Shown piece by piece: positions 59,474 to 64,000 of a stretch of DNA of 64,000 nt. Under the pieces are notes generated by a model. The model did not search any database. It was not told the origin of the DNA and worked only from the letters and a program-made list of their open reading frames with translations. Positions within the stretch are counted from its first letter, which is position 1. Each line of letters begins with the position of its first letter. Source of the DNA: Bacteroidetes bacterium 43-93 (GTDB taxonomy: Bacteria > Bacteroidota > Bacteroidia > Chitinophagales > Chitinophagaceae); assembly GCA_001897855.1 (NCBI GenBank), contig MKUO01000018.1:467693-531692 (forward strand). The letters are read 5' to 3'. A program made the translations under genes and the position numbers.

Positions 59474-60441
59474 GACTGTGGTGGTGTATTTGTATTTTCA
59501 GATGGCGGTGTCACTACAACAGGCCTTGTTGCATTCACAAACTGTTTCGCGTATTCCATTGCTGCGTGGTGCTCCTGCGGCGTTGGCTGTGCCTTGGCAA
59601 ACTTGGCAAGGTCTGCTATATAGAATATGTTAGATAACAGCAACCTGTGTTGCGACATGTCTTTATGTACTGCTGCTTTATAGAGTATCTCGTCTGATGT
59701 TGATTCCATTACATCTACCCCAAAACGTTCTTCTATATACTTCCGCAGTATGTCAACCAGTTCTGTATGATACTCTTTCGGCTGATTGTTCTCCCAAAGT
59801 TTTCTCTGTTCCAATTCACTGAGCAATCGTAATGCTTTGGCCTGTGGTGTCTCTGACGGGGGTGGAGGTGGCGGCGGTGCTTCGGGTTTCTTACGGTTCT
59901 TCAGGTACAACATCACGCCAACGGTTGCGAGTATCAATACAATTGCAGCAACTATGTACCAGATATAGTCCATCCAGTTGCTCTTTACCTCGCGTATGCC
60001 TTTAATACCTACAAAGCCTTTGCTGGTATCAACCGGTACGGTCTGCACACCAATGGTGAAAGAATCCGTTTGTATCGTATATGCATTACCTCCGTTCGGT
60101 AGTACGGAGAATACAAATGGCGGCACCATAAACAGACCGGAGTCAAACCCTGTTATCAGCAACCTTTGTTTATAGATCACCTCGTTGCCCTGCTGCACAG
60201 TGTCTATCTTTCCCTTCTCCACTATTTCCAGCTTGTTGAAGGTGTCCGGTATCGTAGCCCATTGCAGTTTTCCTTTTTTCGGATCTACTTTTGCTTCAAT
60301 AAACAACCTTGCCTGGTCTCCAACGGTAATCTGGGCAGCATCAATACGCGCACCAACAGTAGCATCCTGTGCGTATATTGTATGCTTACCCATAAGCAGG
60401 GTAAGCAATATTATAAAGCCGTATTTGTAAGCTGTCCTCAT
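59470..60441 (-). CDS. BatD-like / DUF4381-type membrane protein
   Basis: 323 aa. Signal peptide about 1-25 (IYAQ), a beta-rich periplasmic domain (about 26-150), a single TM helix (about 159-180, YIVAAIVLILATVGVMLYL), then a Pro-rich linker (PPPPPPP about 189-195) and an alpha-helical cytoplasmic domain (about 200-290). It sits between DUF58 and BatA as in other Bacteroidota Bat loci; the usual BatD follows BatC elsewhere, but no BatD is near batB-batC here. The order supports membership, the exact name is inferred. Confidence 0.75.
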   Translation of the reverse strand: MRTAYKYGFIILLTLLMGKHTIYAQDATVGARIDAAQITVGDQARLFIEAKVDPKKGKLQWATIPDTFNKLEIVEKGKIDTVQQGNEVIYKQRLLITGFDSGLFMVPPFVFSVLPNGGNAYTIQTDSFTIGVQTVPVDTSKGFVGIKGIREVKSNWMDYIWYIVAAIVLILATVGVMLYLKNRKKPEAPPPPPPPSETPQAKALRLLSELEQRKLWENNQPKEYHTELVDILRKYIEERFGVDVMESTSDEILYKAAVHKDMSQHRLLLSNIFYIADLAKFAKAQPTPQEHHAAMEYAKQFVNATRPVVVTPPSENTNTPPQS

Positions 60442-60444
60442 TCT

Positions 60445-61314
60445 TTACCTCGCCTTAAAAAACGTTTGTAGTTCTTTTACATAGTCTGCATCCGTACGTA
60501 CACTCATTAGTTGTGCGCCGCTTTTACGAAAAGCCTGTACACAATATTTCTTATGTTGCTCAAAGCTGTGCGCGTATTGCATACGTATGGTTTTGTCGTC
60601 CGTATCTATCCAGCGCACATTGCCTGTTTCCGCATCTGCAAGCTGTATTAGTCCTGCTTCAGGCAAGTCCCTGTCCATCTTATCATATACCTGTATCCCT
60701 ACAAGATCGTGCTTGCGGGCAGATAATTGCAATGCCTGCTCGTATGGCTCACTTATAAAATCACTCATCAGGAAGGTGATGGTCTTCTTCTTCAATACCT
60801 GGTTCAGGTACTCCAATGCCACACGTATATTGGTGCCATTCTTAGGTGCGGGCTCCAGCGCTATCAGTTCCCTGATGATGCGAAGTATATGGCTGCGGCC
60901 TTTTTTAGGAGGTATAAATTTCTCCACTTTATCGCTAAAAAAGATCACACCTACTTTATCGTTATTGGTTGCTGCAGAAAAAGACAATACAGCGCTGATC
61001 TCGGTGATCAGGTCGCGCTTCAACCGCTCATGGGTACCGAACAAGGAACTGCCGCTCACATCTACCAGCAGCATTACGGTCAGTTCCCTTTCTTCTTCAA
61101 ATACTTTAACGAACGGGTGAGAAAAACGAGCGGTAACATTCCAGTCAATGAATTTTATATCGTCGCCCGGTGCGTATTCGCGCACTTCGCTAAAGGACAT
61201 ACCACGCCCTTTGAAGGCGGAATGGTATTCCCCTGCAAAGATGTGGTTACTTAACCCCCTGGTTTTTATCTCTATATGCCTTACACGCTTTAATATCTCT
61301 GTCGTTGTAAGCAT
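60445..61314 (-). CDS. DUF58 domain protein
   Basis: 289 aa from CAT at 61312-61314. Contains the conserved DUF58 pattern SEVREYAPGDDIKFIDWNVTARF (about 40-62), then a vWA-like fold with LLVDVSGSS (MIDAS-like) and RVALEYLN. Typical partner of MoxR AAA ATPases and Bat proteins; no moxR is next to it (the upstream neighbour is a divergent lipoprotein). 3 nt upstream of the BatD-like gene, so cotranscribed. Confidence 0.88.
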   Translation of the reverse strand: MLTTTEILKRVRHIEIKTRGLSNHIFAGEYHSAFKGRGMSFSEVREYAPGDDIKFIDWNVTARFSHPFVKVFEEERELTVMLLVDVSGSSLFGTHERLKRDLITEISAVLSFSAATNNDKVGVIFFSDKVEKFIPPKKGRSHILRIIRELIALEPAPKNGTNIRVALEYLNQVLKKKTITFLMSDFISEPYEQALQLSARKHDLVGIQVYDKMDRDLPEAGLIQLADAETGNVRWIDTDDKTIRMQYAHSFEQHKKYCVQAFRKSGAQLMSVRTDADYVKELQTFFKAR

Positions 61315-61342
61315 TGCGTTACCTGCGTTGATTTTCAGACAA

Positions 61343-61350
61343 CAAATGTA
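61343..61350 (-). promoter_or_regulatory. -7 promoter element of the DUF58-batA operon
   Basis: Reads TACATTTG on the minus strand; 28 nt from the DUF58 start. Divergent with the element at 61399. Confidence 0.45.
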
Positions 61351-61398
61351 CTCGTTCAGAAATACCAAATACTTAAAATTTATTTAAAAATTAGGCCT

Positions 61399-61406
61399 TA
61401 GCTTTG
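61399..61406 (+). promoter_or_regulatory. -7 promoter element of lipoprotein gene
   Basis: TAGCTTTG matches TAnnTTTG, 16 nt before ATG 61423. Confidence 0.45.
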
Positions 61407-61422
61407 ATAAAAATCAACACAC

Positions 61423-62274
61423 ATGTCAAGACTTACAAGGTTAATACCCGTTATGGCAGGTGCTTCCCTGCTATTCGCTTCCTGCCAGGATAATGGCACT
61501 AAAGAACAAAGCACTACTACTGTTTCCGACACAGCTATGGTAAAACCAGCACCACAGCCAATTGCTATTACAGATGTACCGGCATCTCCGGAATATAAGG
61601 ATGCACAGTTAGCAATCGGCAATGTAACAGCTACTCCGCAAGGCGATTCTGTAAAGGTGAGCTTTACTTTTAATGTAAAGAACTATGAACTGATGAGCCA
61701 GACGGCAGATGCATCGGGCAAACAATGTAATAATTCAGATAAAGGGCAGCACATCCATTTTATCCTCGATAATGCACCATACGCGGCGCTATATGAGCCT
61801 AAACACGATGTGGTTTTGGCAAAAGGCGGCGAGCACTACCTGATGGCATTCCTGTCCCGCTCTTACCACGAATCTGTAAAGAGCAAAGGTGCGGCATTGC
61901 TGTATCACTTTAAAATAGATGACAAAGGCAAGCTGCAGAAAATGGAAGACCCTAAAACACCAATGGTATTCTACAGCCGCCCTAAAGGAGACTATATAGG
62001 CAAGGCAAACACAGACAATGTACTGTTCGACTTCTATGTATGGAACACCACACTAAGCCCTGATGGCTATAAGGTAAAGGCTGACATCAAAGCAGATGGC
62101 GTTGATACCACTATCATGGTTACAGAATGGAAATCGCACTTCCTGAAAAACCTGCCAATGGGCAAACCTGGCATTACGTTGACGCTGGTAGATAAAGATG
62201 GCAAGAAGGTAGATGGCCCTAATACAGAAGTAACGAGGCAATTCAACCTCGCTGCTGACGAGCCTATGAAATAA
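61423..62274 (+). CDS. Hypothetical lipoprotein
   Basis: 283 aa. Lipobox LFASC with Cys21. Thr/Ser/Pro-rich linker (about 28-48) then a beta-rich domain, with HIHFILDNAPYAALYEP (about 107-123) and KGGEHYLMAFLSRSYHESVKS as the most distinctive stretches. No catalytic motif. Its function is not recognisable; a binding or copper/ligand role cannot be claimed. Monocistronic with its own -7 element and twin terminator shared in style with that at 63881. Confidence 0.75.
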   Translation: MSRLTRLIPVMAGASLLFASCQDNGTKEQSTTTVSDTAMVKPAPQPIAITDVPASPEYKDAQLAIGNVTATPQGDSVKVSFTFNVKNYELMSQTADASGKQCNNSDKGQHIHFILDNAPYAALYEPKHDVVLAKGGEHYLMAFLSRSYHESVKSKGAALLYHFKIDDKGKLQKMEDPKTPMVFYSRPKGDYIGKANTDNVLFDFYVWNTTLSPDGYKVKADIKADGVDTTIMVTEWKSHFLKNLPMGKPGITLTLVDKDGKKVDGPNTEVTRQFNLAADEPMK

Positions 62275-62287
62275 GACAACCTGATAT

Positions 62288-62325
62288 AAAAAGTAAAGCC
62301 CTTCAATTGAAGGGCTTTACTTTTT
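62288..62325. terminator. Bidirectional terminator
   Basis: Perfect 17-bp stem with outer arm AAAAAGTAAAGCCC and inner CTTC/GAAG around AATT. Convergent lipoprotein and RCC1 genes. The outer arm AAAAGTAAAGCCC recurs in the terminator at 63881. Confidence 0.9.
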
Positions 62326-62360
62326 CAGCTATACAGACTGCGTCTGTCTGTAACTACTTG

Positions 62361-63719
62361 CTAATCTTTTATAAATTTCAGGCCCCACTGTTCGCCTTTA
62401 ATGTAGTACACACCTGATGGCAGGTTGTGAATATCAATTTGCTTTTTGCTTTCCTGTATGTTTTGCTGCAGCACTTTTTTGCCCAGCTGATCGTAAATAT
62501 CTAATTGACCAATGTTTTTGGCGTTTTCTGAATTAACGTATAACAGATCGTGAGCAGGGTTAGGATAGACATTTATACCACGTGCAGCTTCAGTTTCTTT
62601 TATCGCCAATGCAGTGCATAAGCTAGTAGGCTGCAAGGGAGTTTCGCTGTCCATACTTGTACCATTACCTAATTGGCCTGATGAATTGTAGCCCCATGTC
62701 CACACAGTTCCATTGCTTTTTACAGCCATTGACAGTTCTTCTCCTGCATCTACCACATTAATGCCTGATAGTGTGCTTACTTGAACTGCTGTCAGTCTAT
62801 CGGTAAATGTGCCGTCACCTAATTCACCCGAGCTATTAGCCCCCCATGCCCACACAGTACCGTTATTCTTCACCGCAAGTGAATGGTTCAATCCACCTGA
62901 AACGGAAGTGATACCACTAAGGCCTGTAACCTGAACCGGAGTGCTGGCGTCTGTTGTAGTGCCGTTTCCTAATTGTCCATCGCTATTTTCTCCCCAAGCC
63001 CATACCGTACCATCGTTCTTTACTGCCAGTGAGTAGTTCTTCCCTGCAGCTATGGCAACAATACCTGTCAAACCTGTGATCTGCCCCGTCGTACCGGTGC
63101 TACCAACGCTACGTCCTAGCTGGCCCTTACTGTTAATGCCCCAGCTCCATACTGTACCATCGCTTTTTAATGCAAGATTATGACTATCGCCGGAAGCGAT
63201 TGCGGTAATAGATGTTAGACCAGGTACCTGGATCGGTGTATAGGATGAACTTGGTGATGCAGCGCCCAGTTGACTAAATGCATTGTTGCCCCATCCCCAA
63301 ACGGTTCCGTCACTCTTCAATACTATTGTATGCTTGCTTCCTGCCGCTGCTTTAGTTGCCCCCGAAAAACCAGCCACCTGAGCCGGTGTATTACTGCTGG
63401 TTGTGTTTCCTGTGCCAAGCTGGCCGCCGATATTATCGCCCCATGTATAAACACTTCCGTTATTTTTAACCGCAACGGCGTGAGATGAGCCTGCAGCAAC
63501 CGCAGTTATGCCCGTGAGCCCGCTTACGGATACCGGTGTTTTACTGCTGGTGGTGCTACCATTACCGAGCTGGCCGCTTGAGTTTGTTCCCCATGCCTTA
63601 ACAGTGTTATCGCTGCAAATAGATAGACAGTAATTTACCCCGGCAGCTATTGTCTGCGCATGTAAATTTTTACCCCCTGTGGCAAACAGCGCGAAAGCCA
63701 AAATCATTGTTTTTTTCAT
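62361..63719 (-). CDS. RCC1-repeat protein with T9SS sorting domain
   Basis: 452 aa. Signal peptide about 1-22 (KNLHAQ). Seven RCC1-type repeats of about 50 residues (about 23-372), each with the VKNNGTVWAWGxNSxGQLGNGT pattern in part, form a seven-bladed propeller. The C-terminus (about 378-452) is a type A sorting domain: INVYPNPAHDLLYV ... LPSGVYYIKGEQWGLKFIKD. So it is exported through the type IX system to the surface. Target unknown. Confidence 0.88.
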   Translation of the reverse strand: MKKTMILAFALFATGGKNLHAQTIAAGVNYCLSICSDNTVKAWGTNSSGQLGNGSTTSSKTPVSVSGLTGITAVAAGSSHAVAVKNNGSVYTWGDNIGGQLGTGNTTSSNTPAQVAGFSGATKAAAGSKHTIVLKSDGTVWGWGNNAFSQLGAASPSSSYTPIQVPGLTSITAIASGDSHNLALKSDGTVWSWGINSKGQLGRSVGSTGTTGQITGLTGIVAIAAGKNYSLAVKNDGTVWAWGENSDGQLGNGTTTDASTPVQVTGLSGITSVSGGLNHSLAVKNNGTVWAWGANSSGELGDGTFTDRLTAVQVSTLSGINVVDAGEELSMAVKSNGTVWTWGYNSSGQLGNGTSMDSETPLQPTSLCTALAIKETEAARGINVYPNPAHDLLYVNSENAKNIGQLDIYDQLGKKVLQQNIQESKKQIDIHNLPSGVYYIKGEQWGLKFIKD

Positions 63720-63880
63720 GTCGTATAGTTTTACAAAGTATTAGTTGACTGCTGTAATGATAGCTAATTCCGGGACAATATTTTAAATATTTGCTCATTA
63801 AATTATTGACTTACAATTTAATAGGTCCCTATTCAATTTCGCTTATTGTTATGCTCTACCGTAGATTGTATACCGGGTAT

Positions 63881-63922
63881 AAAAGTAAAGCCCCACGATT
63901 AGGATCGTGGGGCTTTACTTTT
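63881..63922. terminator. Bidirectional terminator at the right end
   Basis: Perfect 19-bp stem AAAAGTAAAGCCCCACGAT and its complement around TAGG. Its outer part AAAAGTAAAGCCC repeats the terminator at 62288. It follows the partial gene at 63945 on the minus strand. Confidence 0.88.
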
Positions 63923-63944
63923 AAGTTATGTAGACTGCAAAGAA

Positions 63945-64000
63945 CTATGCACCTACTGCTATACGTTTGAAGGTAACAACAGTCAGGTCAGCTTCTACGC
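63945..64000 (-). CDS. Partial CDS, C-terminal end (unknown)
   Basis: Only one minus-strand frame stays open from the right edge: it translates to VEADLTVVTFKRIAVGA and then stop TAG (63945-63947), 23 nt before the terminator hairpin. The gene continues beyond the window, so the family cannot be named. Confidence 0.45.
   Translation of the reverse strand, partial: VEADLTVVTFKRIAVGA

Noticed and set aside
1-64000. tRNA, rRNA, tmRNA, riboswitch, insertion sequence or prophage genes.
   Set aside because: No cloverleaf with intact arms, conserved rRNA core, transposase or phage structural gene was seen; a covariance-model scan was not possible here, so small RNAs could still be missed.

Overview
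The window is a continuous piece of a Bacteroidota chromosome, most likely from the Chitinophagia (Chitinophagaceae-like). Evidence for this: repeated TAnnTTTG-type -7 promoter elements; type IX secretion C-terminal sorting domains (13963-14346, 62361-63719); Bat aerotolerance-type genes; a bacterial geranylgeranylglyceryl phosphate synthase; a flexirubin/aryl-polyene style ketosynthase set; and many secreted, lipoprotein and carboxypeptidase-regulatory-like proteins. I see no rRNA, tRNA, CRISPR array, insertion sequence or prophage. The assignment rests on family recognition from the sequence, not on a database search.

Layout. 0-3.5 kb: a type I restriction R subunit followed by a GxxExxY protein, with no M or S subunit in view. 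3.6-9.6 kb: tRNA quality and modification genes (mnmE, dtd, tadA), a tightly overlapped tadA-Rieske-LD-carboxypeptidase chain, a candidate small RNA, then radA and a ComF-type phosphoribosyltransferase. 9.7-20 kb: envelope functions (a FadL-like barrel paired with an SGNH lipoprotein, a secreted LRR protein, a T9SS mini-protein, a C-terminal processing protease, gpmI, a DUF4783 protein, a DUF4139 protein). 20-31.8 kb: a UvrD/PcrA helicase, a DUF1275 membrane protein, batB-batC, a second candidate small RNA, a pseudouridine synthase, adk-obgE-rhodanese, an M3 peptidase, a nucleotidyltransferase, an inverted heptanucleotide array and a PfkB kinase. 31.8-41 kb: recJ overlapping a kynurenine-3-monooxygenase-like gene, lepB, a cytochrome c lipoprotein overlapping a DUF4279 gene, kbl, a tandem pair of paralogous secreted proteins and an FNR-like reductase.

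41-46.2 kb is a five-gene minus-strand operon: O-methyltransferase, halogenase-like flavoprotein, a truncated ketosynthase-like protein, an intact ketosynthase and a ketosynthase-like protein lacking the catalytic Cys. It looks like a module of a flexirubin/aryl-polyene pathway without its ACP and loading genes. 47-53.7 kb is a TetR-controlled RND efflux operon with a near-palindromic operator beside the -7 element. 53.8-64 kb: mscL, GGGP synthase, two uncharacterised proteins, uvrB, the DUF58-BatD-like-BatA half of the Bat locus, a lipoprotein, an RCC1-repeat T9SS protein, and the end of one more gene at the right edge.

Most notable observations: (i) two intergenic candidate small RNAs, each with its own hairpin terminator, that share a perfectly complementary 15-nt segment although they lie about 18 kb apart; (ii) a strictly 7-nt-phased degenerate repeat in two inverted arms at 30654-30804; (iii) a set of genes whose -7 element lies only 1-7 nt before the start codon, implying leaderless or near-leaderless mRNAs; (iv) a Bat locus split into two halves about 33 kb apart; (v) an incomplete polyene-type ketosynthase operon with one active and two degenerate ketosynthases.
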